From positions 1 through 34,560 of IMG/VR virus record IMGVR_UViG_3300032293_000111: a stretch of 34,560 bases of DNA, one strand, 5' to 3'. The stretch's first letter is position 1; every line of letters starts with the position of its first letter. Below the pieces are notes generated by a model. It did not search any database, had not been told where the DNA came from, and saw only the letters and a program-made list of their open reading frames with translations. The DNA comes from a virus. Below, in pieces: positions 7,588 to 15,674 of this stretch. The position numbers were made by a program, and so were the translations under genes.

Positions 7588-9770
7588 CACTTCGCTCCTT
7601 TCAGGGCATTCAGATCATTGACGTATAAGTTCAAATCCGTTGGTGAAAGCTTGATGGTAATGTCGCTCTTCTGGCCGCTGATGCTCAACTGAATCTGCTT
7701 CCTGATCTCGTCATCCGTGTATGTCTTGCCTTTAGGCAGGTAAGTATTACGGAACGAATCGACCCTTGATCGAGCGCCATTAATAACCTTAACTTCTTTT
7801 TCCTTGACCGCATCTTTCAGCAGGGTATCCATTTCCTGCACAGCATTCCAAGGTTTGTAATCTTTAGCACCAATTTGCTGACGATTCTTAAGGAAACGAT
7901 TAGAAAACTCCGTTTCAACAGCAATGTAGGAGTTCTGTGCCTCAATGTCAGAAGCCGTCTTATTGACCGCAGCAGCAATGTCTCTGGTGTACTTAAGCTG
8001 GTTTCTTGCCTTGGTCAGCGCAATCTCATTCTCTTTGTCAGATGTTGTCAAAGCATAACCAAAGTATTGCTCTTGAGAATTTATTGTCAAGTTGCTGCCT
8101 AACCGCAACACCATGTCTGTATTCAGTGTGCCATTCGCTCTGGCAATCTGTAGCTGACGAATTGTGCCGGCATCATCTTGAGTGCGGCCAGCAGCAAATG
8201 CTTTAGTAATATCAGTCCACTTGAGGGAATCAAGCGTTTTTAGTTCAGCAAGCGCAACTTTAACTTCTGGGGAATTTCTAGGCTTCCCAAAGATTATTTG
8301 TATTTTTTCTCTTACCGCATCTTTACGAGCGTCTTCTACACGACGGTCTTCGCTGGCAAGGAATGAGTTACGCGCAATGATTTCATCACGCAGATGCTTC
8401 TGAAGTTCAACCCTAGTCGCCAGATCAGCCGACTGGAAAATGTAGTTAATCGCCTTCGAGTTGTTTCCAGCAGCAGACTGACCAAGCTCCAAACTCTTCT
8501 GCTGGTCCGATGTCATCTTTGTTTGTACAAAGTCAGAGATAAACTGCTTATAAACAACCATCAGGCCGTCCGATGCAGCTTTGGTAATCTCAGGGGAATT
8601 GACAGCCGAAGCCGTACTATTAAACTCTTTGGCTTTCCCAGCCAAGAACTCAGAGATGCCTGCTTCACTCACGCCCGGATCATTGGCATCCAAAGCCAGC
8701 AACTTACTCTTCAATCCTTCAGCAACTTCAACAACCGCCCGAGATGAAGTCAACTTATCAATCTCACGGCTTTTGGTAATTAAGTTATAACGCGCATTGA
8801 ATGCAGCATTAAATTCTTCGCGAACCGACTTCTTCTCTTCGTCGTTTAGATAGTTCCACTCGGCCTGCAAGTCAATCGGCACTTCGTTACCGGCAACATT
8901 GACCTTGATATTGAATTCTCCACTTTGCAATGCTTTCTGAACAATCTGTGGATTGTCCAAAGCAGCAGGCGAGTTGACAGCATCCTTGATTCTTGCGGTA
9001 ATAGCAGCTCGGAAAGCTTTTCTTGCAGGCGTAAAGAATGTAGTCTCATCGCCATGCTTTGCGGCAAACATGGCAGGGTCTCTTAATACAACAGACTCAA
9101 TCTGCTTCATGTCAACAGGCGCACCGCTTCCAATTAGCTTGCTAATTTGGAAATCAATCTGGTCTGGGAACGTATCAATATATTGCTTCAATACAATTTC
9201 ATCAGTCGTCTTAGTACGTCTTGCCGTTAGCTGCACGGCTTTTTCATACACAGACGATCCGCGCATAGCCACATTGGCTTTAAACTTTAAGCCGACTTCT
9301 GGACTCATAGACGAAACGACAGGCATAGCACCGTCAATTGCATCACGCACCGTAGCCACAGCCTGTTGCTCGGTAATCTCGCCTAGCTCAAGCTTTTTCT
9401 TTAACAGGTCAAACTGGTTCTCAAGCCGGACCGTCAACTCGGAACTTAGCTGCGATGCCTGCGCGGCCATGTAGGTTTCTTTGAAAACCTTACCCTGACC
9501 CTTAAAGTATTTGTCTAGCTCTTTAGGATCACGGCGAATGTCACGCCATTGTTCTGGAGTCAGTGGCCTCTCAATTGCATACTCTGCTGCCTTGCGGCGA
9601 ACATCTTCTTCTTGTGCCTTAAACAAGGACTGCGACATCCGATCAAGGGCATCACCAATGTTGCCGCCAGCTCTGGCAGTGACTGCTAAGTCTTCAAAGC
9701 GCAAAGAAGGAACGTCAGCAAGTGCTGCACGTTGTACATTGGCGGCTTGTACTTTAGGTAATTCAGCCAT
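7587..9770 (-). CDS. Internal virion protein, helical (727 aa)
   Basis: I chose the ATG at 9770 (MAELPKVQAANVQRAA), which follows the upstream TGA by one base; a GTG at 9782 would add four residues. The protein is long, charged and almost wholly helical, with few cysteines and many Lys, Glu, Asp and Gln residues. This fits the T7 gp15/gp16-like ejection proteins found at this position between the gp14-like gene and the largest internal virion protein. I see no enzymatic motif. The gene is translationally coupled to both neighbours. The function is inferred from size, composition and synteny. Confidence 0.7.
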   Translation of the reverse strand: MAELPKVQAANVQRAALADVPSLRFEDLAVTARAGGNIGDALDRMSQSLFKAQEEDVRRKAAEYAIERPLTPEQWRDIRRDPKELDKYFKGQGKVFKETYMAAQASQLSSELTVRLENQFDLLKKKLELGEITEQQAVATVRDAIDGAMPVVSSMSPEVGLKFKANVAMRGSSVYEKAVQLTARRTKTTDEIVLKQYIDTFPDQIDFQISKLIGSGAPVDMKQIESVVLRDPAMFAAKHGDETTFFTPARKAFRAAITARIKDAVNSPAALDNPQIVQKALQSGEFNIKVNVAGNEVPIDLQAEWNYLNDEEKKSVREEFNAAFNARYNLITKSREIDKLTSSRAVVEVAEGLKSKLLALDANDPGVSEAGISEFLAGKAKEFNSTASAVNSPEITKAASDGLMVVYKQFISDFVQTKMTSDQQKSLELGQSAAGNNSKAINYIFQSADLATRVELQKHLRDEIIARNSFLASEDRRVEDARKDAVREKIQIIFGKPRNSPEVKVALAELKTLDSLKWTDITKAFAAGRTQDDAGTIRQLQIARANGTLNTDMVLRLGSNLTINSQEQYFGYALTTSDKENEIALTKARNQLKYTRDIAAAVNKTASDIEAQNSYIAVETEFSNRFLKNRQQIGAKDYKPWNAVQEMDTLLKDAVKEKEVKVINGARSRVDSFRNTYLPKGKTYTDDEIRKQIQLSISGQKSDITIKLSPTDLNLYVNDLNALKGAK

Positions 9771-9771
9771 A

Positions 9772-10287
9772 TCAAATATCACCTATGTCTTTACCGCCAT
9801 ATGAAGGCGTTCTTAAGTCCATACCTGCCTTGAACGCAAAGACGGAACCAATAGCAGCATCGAACAATGCCGAGGTCATCGCTGCCTTACCAGCCGAGCG
9901 GTAGATGTCTGCCTGTACGCCAGAAGCCAGTTGTGCCTCTAGGCCAGCATTCAGTGATTGGATCGCGTTCTCGCGTGAAATGTCAAAGTCACGGCTAGAC
10001 TGCACACCTTGCTGGAATGCAACTTCTGCCGCAGAACCTTCTTGGCTTAGTACGCCACCAGCCGCTGCACGAGCGTTGACCGCAGCGTAGAAACGGCGCT
10101 GGTTCTTCAGAATGTCCAATGCCTGATTGTTGTAGTTCAGCGCAGTAATGCGGCCTTTCAAAGCCTCTCGTTCACCTTGCAGGCGAGTTTGCTCGGCCTG
10201 AAAGTTGTACATTTTCTGCTGCTGGATGCCACCATAAATCTTGGAGCCAGCGGCAACTGCGGCAAAAATATAAGGAATAGCCTGCAT
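9772..10287 (-). CDS. Internal virion protein, T7 gp14-like (171 aa)
   Basis: The protein has a Gly/Ala-rich hydrophobic N terminus (residues about 3-22, FAAVAAGSKIYGGI), a helical Gln-rich middle, and a second small-residue hydrophobic stretch near residues 133-155 (ALFDAAIGSVFAFKAG). This layout is typical of gp14-type internal virion proteins of podoviruses, which form the outer-membrane part of the ejection channel. The start overlaps the upstream stop as TAATG. It lies directly after the tail nozzle gene and before the larger internal virion genes, as in T7-like and BPP-1-like phages. Confidence 0.75.
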   Translation of the reverse strand: MQAIPYIFAAVAAGSKIYGGIQQQKMYNFQAEQTRLQGEREALKGRITALNYNNQALDILKNQRRFYAAVNARAAAGGVLSQEGSAAEVAFQQGVQSSRDFDISRENAIQSLNAGLEAQLASGVQADIYRSAGKAAMTSALFDAAIGSVFAFKAGMDLRTPSYGGKDIGDI

Positions 10288-12263
10288 TATGTCCCCGCGT
10301 AAGTAGACACTTTATATTCAAGACCAAGCAATGTCATCTTCAGCGGCAAAGTCTGCGTGACATCGACGTATGCTTCTCTGGTGTAGCCAAGGATGCCTTC
10401 AAGTTCCTTGATGCCAGTATATGACGGTTCAGGCTGGTCAAGAACGTCTTCACCAAACTTCTTAAACGTCACCAGCTTGTCGTTGATAACAAAGTGCTGT
10501 GTCTCGTAAACAATCGCATTGACTTCAACAATGCGTTTCTTGAACGATGTTCTAACGCCAGCCGTTGTCTTTACCTCGACAGGCATGGTCTTGACGCGAG
10601 TGGTAAACGGCAAGCCAACCTCGTAGCTAGTTGCAGCCGGGCGTTCAAATGTCACCGCACCACTTGCCACCACCTCGTTCTCTAGCACAACGCCATCGGC
10701 TATGACATTAACAGTCTTGCCATTAAGCGGCAGGCCTGAAGCACCAGAACCAGCACCACCAGTCTTGTTACAATCGGTGAAAGTACCATCGGTAAACAAC
10801 TCAACAAAGTAACGATTCGTTCCACCAATAACTCGTTTCACAAGTGCATAAATATCGGTTACATCTACGCCGACTTCTTCAAACGTCCCGTCGGTTGTAA
10901 ACTCTGTGGCAGCAACAATCTGCTGGCTTCTCAGGATTGTGTAAACCGCCATTGTGCCATCACTTACATTCGGTATCAGCAGCAAGTCACCTTCATCGGT
11001 AGACGTTGCTTTCCGCAAAGCAAGACGCTTTGGGTTCTTCATCAAATGCGAAGACAACAGCGATACGCGCTGCGTTACATAAGTCGCTTCGGTATCCGTG
11101 TAGAGGAATTCGTTAAGCGATTTGCCTTGGCGCTGTAGGTAGATGGTACTACCGTCAAGCTGCTGAACTCGGACACCTTCTTTTGCTCCGTTCTTACTTG
11201 CGCCTTTGACAAAGAAGTTGGTCGGCGTGATAGGGTCCAGACCAGACTGCGGCACATAGAACTCAGCACCAGTAGTAAACACTTGAAGATCACGAGCTGA
11301 AATAAGATCAACGATGGTATTAAGCTGGTTCGTGTCCAGAGTTGCCTCAAGCGCATCGTCTTCATATCCACTGTCCGGTCTAAAGTCGAAGAACAAACCT
11401 ACCTTGCTGCCCCAGATCGTTGACACTCTGGACTTACTGCCGCCAAAGTACAACCGTCCTTCGTGGAAGGTGACGGTTCTCGGCCAGCCTTTAGTGCTAG
11501 ACCAAACAGCTTCGTAGCCGCCTTCGACTTCCCATGAACCACTGGCAATGGCGTTTGTATCAAAGAAGGGAATCTCAGTAATTCCGCGTACCACCGTGCC
11601 AGAATCATAGGACGTTATCCTTAACCGTCCCTGCGGCGTAGCATTGATGTATTGCCCGACGCTGCCAGACGTAAACACCGAAGCGGATGCCGTAACCTTA
11701 ACCGTCCCAGAAGTCTTATCAGGGGTAAGCGTCGCAGCAGGATTCGTAAAGGTCTGAGTAAATGCGTAAAACGGGATCGAATCAAAAGTGATCGTAGATA
11801 TTGTCCAAGACGCATCATTGGCACCACGCACTAATTTAACTGGAGCAACGTCCGGGTGGACAATAATCATTGTATCTGCTGACTGCGTGTAGCAGATGGT
11901 GTTTAAGCGAGAACCTGTCAAACCAACGCCACTGGTGCTTAGATAATCGTTGCCAGACGCATTGATGTTCGTAATCAGTACGCCATCCTTAAAGACAGCC
12001 ATCTGGTTATTGGTAAAGCACAGCATATAGCTGTCTGTTACCGAGAACTCAAACGGAACTAGCCGTGCGCCAGACGAGGCATTAGCAATCTCTGCAATGT
12101 ACTTTAAGCCTGAACGACGCTTCACACCGCCCTGTGGCTGCACAATAACATTCGTCAACTTCTCGCAGGCATTCTCGTATTGTTTTAAGTCAATACGCGC
12201 ACGGAGCAACGGGTCAATCTCACCCGAAGTAAAGTTAGTCTGAATGTTGATGAAGCGTGTCAT
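10287..12263 (-). CDS. Tail nozzle / tail tubular protein B-like (stabilisation protein)
   Basis: This 658-aa beta-rich protein begins TRFINIQTNFTSGEIDP and continues with a YENACEKLTNVIVQPQGGVKRRSGL segment, a pattern typical of podoviral nozzle (T7 gp12-like) or stabilisation proteins. I chose the ATG at 12263, which overlaps the upstream TGA and has GAGG five bases before it; a TTG one codon earlier is less likely. It would attach below the adaptor ring and close the tail tube. The neighbours fit: the adaptor gene precedes it and the internal virion genes follow. Confidence 0.85.
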   Translation of the reverse strand: MTRFINIQTNFTSGEIDPLLRARIDLKQYENACEKLTNVIVQPQGGVKRRSGLKYIAEIANASSGARLVPFEFSVTDSYMLCFTNNQMAVFKDGVLITNINASGNDYLSTSGVGLTGSRLNTICYTQSADTMIIVHPDVAPVKLVRGANDASWTISTITFDSIPFYAFTQTFTNPAATLTPDKTSGTVKVTASASVFTSGSVGQYINATPQGRLRITSYDSGTVVRGITEIPFFDTNAIASGSWEVEGGYEAVWSSTKGWPRTVTFHEGRLYFGGSKSRVSTIWGSKVGLFFDFRPDSGYEDDALEATLDTNQLNTIVDLISARDLQVFTTGAEFYVPQSGLDPITPTNFFVKGASKNGAKEGVRVQQLDGSTIYLQRQGKSLNEFLYTDTEATYVTQRVSLLSSHLMKNPKRLALRKATSTDEGDLLLIPNVSDGTMAVYTILRSQQIVAATEFTTDGTFEEVGVDVTDIYALVKRVIGGTNRYFVELFTDGTFTDCNKTGGAGSGASGLPLNGKTVNVIADGVVLENEVVASGAVTFERPAATSYEVGLPFTTRVKTMPVEVKTTAGVRTSFKKRIVEVNAIVYETQHFVINDKLVTFKKFGEDVLDQPEPSYTGIKELEGILGYTREAYVDVTQTLPLKMTLLGLEYKVSTYAGT

Positions 12264-12877
12264 CAATACCTCACAGCAATTAGGCTGTAATCTTCAATCG
12301 ACTGCGGTGGCTGGCCTTGGCCTTCGATGTTGGCGGCAATGCGAAAGTAGCCACCACGGCCATTCTCAGACGGAGCGCCAACCGCAACACCTTGCCAATA
12401 CTGTGCCTTGCTGGCCTGATCGGTCAAAGGCTCTGCCAAGTGCCATGCCATCATGTACTTCAGCAACTGAACGAAGTACACCGGCATCTTGTTTTCAGGT
12501 ACCGAGAACTGATAGTCAACAACTATTGTTGTCGAGTTAGTTAATAGCTTGTCTTCATAAAGCTCCCATTGCTGGAACGGGCGCTCACCGACAGCGGTGC
12601 TGGTAAATGCAGCACGGGGTGGGCCAATACGATCCGCAGGAAGCTGATAAGCGTACCGCCATTCATTGATTGGGGTAGTAAGAATCTGGGATAGTGAGAC
12701 TTTTTTGAATGAGAAAGCCCACGGATACTGCTGTAGCAGTGAATCGCGGACGTTGGGATAGATACGGTCGCAAATGTTGGCTGCGTCTGTACCTTCACTG
12801 AACGACGAAATAGGCTTTGCTCCGATCAGCAATAGCGCATCAGAACAGATTCGAATTGATGTATCGCCTGCTGCCAT
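12263..12877 (-). CDS. Head-tail adaptor / tail tubular protein A-like (T7 gp11-like)
   Basis: This 204-aa protein opens with SIRICSDALLLIGAKPISSF and has RDSLLQQYPWAFSFKKVSL near residues 43-62, the usual signature of gp11-type tail tubular proteins. The family forms the adaptor ring between portal and nozzle. It is preceded by an intrinsic terminator after the small post-capsid gene, so it is either read through or served by a promoter I could not identify. Its 3' end overlaps the nozzle gene, implying coupled translation of the two tail-tube parts. Confidence 0.88.
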   Translation of the reverse strand: MAAGDTSIRICSDALLLIGAKPISSFSEGTDAANICDRIYPNVRDSLLQQYPWAFSFKKVSLSQILTTPINEWRYAYQLPADRIGPPRAAFTSTAVGERPFQQWELYEDKLLTNSTTIVVDYQFSVPENKMPVYFVQLLKYMMAWHLAEPLTDQASKAQYWQGVAVGAPSENGRGGYFRIAANIEGQGQPPQSIEDYSLIAVRY

Positions 12878-12897
12878 AACAACCTCTCATGTAATAA

Positions 12898-12931
12898 AGG
12901 GCTAGTCCTAAGTCTCCCCAGAACTAGCCCT
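12898..12931 (-). terminator. Intrinsic terminator after the post-capsid gene
   Basis: AGGGCTAGT at 12898-12906 and ACTAGCCCT at 12923-12931 form a perfect 9-bp stem with a 16-base loop. On the minus strand the stem is followed by TTTATTA, a weak U-tract. It closes the capsid transcription unit and may let partial read-through supply the lower level of tail proteins. Confidence 0.72.
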
Positions 12932-12949
12932 ATACTGCGTAACTACGGG

Positions 12950-13225
12950 TTAGTCCGTATCAGTTGCCGAAACAGTCGTACCGTCAGCAATGTCAACCAC
13001 TCCAGCTGAAGACACAGCGTTGACGTAAGTCAACACTAGGCTGGGGGTAGTAGCGTCATAGACAAAAATAATGTCGCCGACTTTTAACAGCGATGCGATG
13101 CTGTCAAAGTAGCTCACAGTGTTAACCGTGGCTTGGGTATCTGTTGTTTTGTACAGATACATTGATGGTGCATTGCCAGATTTGGCAGCGCATACGGTTA
13201 CAAAACCAGTGCTTGAAAATGCCAT
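12950..13225 (-). CDS. Small protein encoded next to capsid, possible head decoration protein
   Basis: This 91-aa protein is rich in Ala, Ser, Thr and Val and looks all-beta (FDSIASLLKVGDIIFVYD, then ADGTTVSATDTD at the end). AAAGGAG lies just before its ATG. It follows the major capsid gene by 12 bases and is cut off downstream by a terminator, so it is co-expressed at capsid level. Such placement is common for decoration or head-fibre proteins. I do not recognise a named family. Confidence 0.72.
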   Translation of the reverse strand: MAFSSTGFVTVCAAKSGNAPSMYLYKTTDTQATVNTVSYFDSIASLLKVGDIIFVYDATTPSLVLTYVNAVSSAGVVDIADGTTVSATDTD

Positions 13226-13237
13226 GATTACTCTCCT

Positions 13238-14083
13238 TTACGCGCCGTTTTCATCGCAAGTGATTTCCACGATGCCTTCAGCGTCGATAGCCACAGCACC
13301 AGCCGAGAACATCGAAGCAACCAGATAAGAAGTCTTCTCTGCGATGTAATCGATGCGAGTGGTCAGGCCCATACCTTCGGCCATACCCACTGCTTGCTTG
13401 TGGTATGCGTACACTTTACGGTCACCCGACGAAATTGCCAGACCACCTTCGTCGCGGTCGCCAATGGTGATGAACTTGAAGCCCAGATAGGTATCAAGCT
13501 GACCAGCCACCAGTGCCTTGACGGTGTTGAAGTCAGACGATTTCACTTCTGTCTCGTCCAGCAACGACGCGAGGTTGTTAGCGTGGATGATGATGAAGCG
13601 GTCAGTCGGAGGGACGTTCTTGGCATCCAGTGCCTTCTTAGCTGCCAGCAGCTTGTCCAGATTCATGTTGGTGTTTGCACCACCAACGCTGGAAGCAACT
13701 GTCAAAGAAGTGCTGGAGTTCGTCAGGGAGTCGAGAATCAACTGGTCTTGACGACGAGCAATAGCTTTCGACACAACCTGAACGAGTTCTTGACGCTCGT
13801 CAAAGTTGATCTTAGCTTGGTTGAAAATGTCCGAGTATTCGGCAGCAATGTAATCCGACAGGGTGCAAGTAACTTGCGAGTAGGTTACATTCAGTGGGGT
13901 AACGTCAGTTTGCGGAACGCGAACATTAGCGACACCACGACCGATTTTTGGGAACTTGTGGGTTGCAGCCTCTACACCTGTACGAAGACGAACCGTGTTA
14001 CGCAGGGCGCTTTCGCCTTGATAAGCCTGCTTAACTTCGGCATCGAACAGGGTAACAAAGGCATTAGATACTGAAATTGCCAT
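13238..14083 (-). CDS. Major capsid protein
   Basis: The 281-aa sequence (VSNAFVTLFDAEVKQAYQG, then RLRTGVEAATHKFPKIGRG, then AIARRQDQLILDSL) looks like a HK97-fold podoviral coat protein. It comes directly after the scaffold gene. It has its own promoter, a hairpin-bearing leader and a strong ribosome site (GAGGTAATAATATGG), which fits a protein needed in hundreds of copies. No cleavable delta domain is apparent, consistent with a separate scaffold gene. The identification rests on pattern and position. Confidence 0.87.
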   Translation of the reverse strand: MAISVSNAFVTLFDAEVKQAYQGESALRNTVRLRTGVEAATHKFPKIGRGVANVRVPQTDVTPLNVTYSQVTCTLSDYIAAEYSDIFNQAKINFDERQELVQVVSKAIARRQDQLILDSLTNSSTSLTVASSVGGANTNMNLDKLLAAKKALDAKNVPPTDRFIIIHANNLASLLDETEVKSSDFNTVKALVAGQLDTYLGFKFITIGDRDEGGLAISSGDRKVYAYHKQAVGMAEGMGLTTRIDYIAEKTSYLVASMFSAGAVAIDAEGIVEITCDENGA

Positions 14084-14176
14084 ATTATTACCTCGTCAAA
14101 AAGTTAAAAAAACACTCTTTGCCTTGGTTATCCAGAATTACTGGGCCGCGACTTGCGTTTACGCCACGCCAATGCG

Positions 14177-14219
14177 AGAAGGTTCACTTCTATAAAGGGC
14201 CACAAGGGTTGTCCTTGTG
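14177..14219 (-). other. Two hairpins in the capsid mRNA leader
   Basis: AGAAG-GTTCA-CTTCT at 14177-14191 and CACAAGG-GTTGT-CCTTGTG at 14201-14219 are perfect inverted repeats lying between the promoter at 14225-14253 and the capsid start. Neither has a U-tract. A 5' stabilising hairpin close to the transcript start or a protein-binding operator are the simplest explanations. Confidence 0.6.
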
Positions 14220-14224
14220 ACAAG

Positions 14225-14253
14225 CTTATACACTACATTTTTGGAAATTGCAA
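14225..14253 (-). promoter_or_regulatory. Sigma70-type promoter for the capsid gene
   Basis: On the minus strand TTGCAA (-35, 14248-14253; 4 of 6 consensus bases) is separated by exactly 17 bases from TATAAG (-10, 14225-14230; 5 of 6). It lies immediately after the scaffold terminator and drives into the capsid gene. This implies use of host RNA polymerase, in agreement with the absence of a phage RNA polymerase gene. Confidence 0.65.
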
Positions 14254-14255
14254 AT

Positions 14256-14278
14256 AAAAAAACCCCGCCGAAGCGGGG
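14256..14278 (-). terminator. Strong intrinsic terminator after scaffold gene
   Basis: On the minus strand CCCCGC-TTCG-GCGGGG (14263-14278) is followed by seven T residues (14256-14262). The UUCG-type tetraloop and U7 tract make this a strong rho-independent terminator. It separates the terminase-to-scaffold transcript from the capsid transcript. Confidence 0.93.
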
Positions 14279-14299
14279 AAGTCTCCACGAAGGAGGAGG

Positions 14300-15082
14300 T
14301 TAGCTGCCAAACGCCTGCTGAAAAAGCTTTTCGACTTTGCGCCGATATTGTGGATCGGTCTTGTACTCTGGGCGACCTACCATCTCGTAGAGTTCGTCCT
14401 TACTAGGCGCACCCTCAAGAGGAACAGATTCTACAGGAACCCGGCCTTCATAAGCCTCACGAAGTTTTGTCAAAGCGTTAAGACCTTTGGCTGTGCCGCC
14501 CCAGACCTTAAACTCTTCGAAGTCGTCCGCAGACCAGATACCCTTTTGCACCAGACCTCTTGCCCACTGGGCATGGCCTTGGATGATGGCATCGGCTTTA
14601 GGACCTAGTAATGCTCGTTCCCGCTCGGCATTTTGCTGGGTCATCTCGGACTGAGCGCCCATGATCTCGCCAAACTGACTTGCCATTTCGTCAAATGCTT
14701 CTTGGCTTAGACCGTATTTAGCCGCCCAGCCCACATAAGCACTTGCCAAAGGATCATCGGAGATGTCCTCGCCCAGCACGGAAGTATCGTATTTACCGCC
14801 TTCGGGAGCCTTGTGCTTTCCTGCACGAAACTTTTTCTCCAGTTCCGAGTAGGATTTTGCCAGCCCTTCGAGGTCGGGTTCGTTCTTGTCTTTGACCCAG
14901 AACTTCTCGGGCCAATAGTCTGGCCGCTCTAGTGGATCGTCATCGATCTCAGCGGACAGGTTTGGAGATGTTGGTTGGTCAATATGTGGAACACTTACAC
15001 CAGCCTCCGGGGTTGTCGCCTCGTCAGCGGAATCAATCGATTCGCCAGCGAGAAGGCCACCAGTATCTGCTGTGTCTGTCAT
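14300..15082 (-). CDS. Scaffolding protein
   Basis: This 260-aa protein lies between portal and capsid genes. It has an acidic, Asp/Glu/Pro-rich N-terminal 60 residues, then RPDYWPEKFWVKDKNEPDLEG, a common motif in podoviral scaffolds, then a helical Gln/Glu/Ala-rich centre, and a basic C terminus (YRRKVEKLFQQAFG) suited to coat binding. Scaffolds guide procapsid assembly and then leave. The ATG overlaps the TGA of the Bbp19-like gene. Confidence 0.85.
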   Translation of the reverse strand: MTDTADTGGLLAGESIDSADEATTPEAGVSVPHIDQPTSPNLSAEIDDDPLERPDYWPEKFWVKDKNEPDLEGLAKSYSELEKKFRAGKHKAPEGGKYDTSVLGEDISDDPLASAYVGWAAKYGLSQEAFDEMASQFGEIMGAQSEMTQQNAERERALLGPKADAIIQGHAQWARGLVQKGIWSADDFEEFKVWGGTAKGLNALTKLREAYEGRVPVESVPLEGAPSKDELYEMVGRPEYKTDPQYRRKVEKLFQQAFGS

Positions 15083-15339
15083 TGCAGGGCTCTCCTTATT
15101 CGAGCTTCAAGATCGCGGATAACGGCGTTCTGACCTTCGCGCCAGTAGCCATAACTGTTATCCGCACCGGGTTGCCACGATGGATTCTCAAGGTAAGCTT
15201 CTCGCATCCATTGCAGCAATTTTTTACCGTCCTCAGTGCCAAACACACGCTGCACTAAGCGGTCTAGTTCTTCTCTTTTTGATATAACTTCAGCCGCATC
15301 GACTGTAGGAATTGCTTCTAAATCATCCCACCCAGCCAT
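15079..15339 (-). CDS. Bbp19-like phage protein
   Basis: The 86-aa protein has the core FGTEDGKKLLQWMREAY, then NSYGYWREGQNAVIRDLEARI, matching the Bbp19 family named from Bordetella phage BPP-1. That family is found between portal and scaffold genes in podoviruses. Its function is not established; a head-assembly role is inferred from position. A GGGAG ribosome site precedes the ATG. Confidence 0.8.
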   Translation of the reverse strand: MAGWDDLEAIPTVDAAEVISKREELDRLVQRVFGTEDGKKLLQWMREAYLENPSWQPGADNSYGYWREGQNAVIRDLEARIRRALQ

Positions 15340-15347
15340 AACTCTCC

Positions 15348-15674
15348 CTATTTTGTTGGCAAACTAAACTTCTCCGTGGAATCAGCAAAGGGAGACTTGT
15401 TCTGTTTGACTCTCCCAGCCGCATAATCAACCGCCTTGTCGATGATCGATGGCGGTATGTTCTTCATAAAGTCAGGTGAATCGACATTGCTCTTACGCAA
15501 GTAATCCAACTCCTGCTTGGTAAGTGTTGGGACGATCAAGGGGATCAGCGTTTCCTTGCCGTTTAAGCCTACGCCAATGCTAACCTCGGTCATCACATTG
15601 CCGTCTGGGCGTGGGATTTCACCGAAGAATCCTTTGCCCTTTGGGCTACCGTCTGGTCGCTTGCCGTAGTCCAT
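15348..15674 (-). CDS. Conserved phage protein of unknown function
   Basis: This 108-aa protein opens with RPDGSPKGKGFFGEIPRPDG and contains LIPLIVPTLTKQELDYL and a C-terminal AVDYAAGRVKQNKSPFAD segment. I recognise this arrangement from many phage genomes, usually beside the portal gene, but no function is known to me. The ATG overlaps the portal stop (TAATG), so it is probably co-translated with the portal protein. Confidence 0.72.
   Translation of the reverse strand: MDYGKRPDGSPKGKGFFGEIPRPDGNVMTEVSIGVGLNGKETLIPLIVPTLTKQELDYLRKSNVDSPDFMKNIPPSIIDKAVDYAAGRVKQNKSPFADSTEKFSLPTK

Noticed and set aside
8953-9474. 173-codon plus-strand frame opposite an internal virion gene
   Set aside because: Antisense to a well-supported coupled gene; Ser/Ala/Val-rich composition typical of shadow frames.
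13394-14074. 226-codon plus-strand frame opposite the capsid gene
   Set aside because: It is antisense to a clear major capsid gene, has no ribosome site or recognisable features, and follows from the codon use of the real gene.
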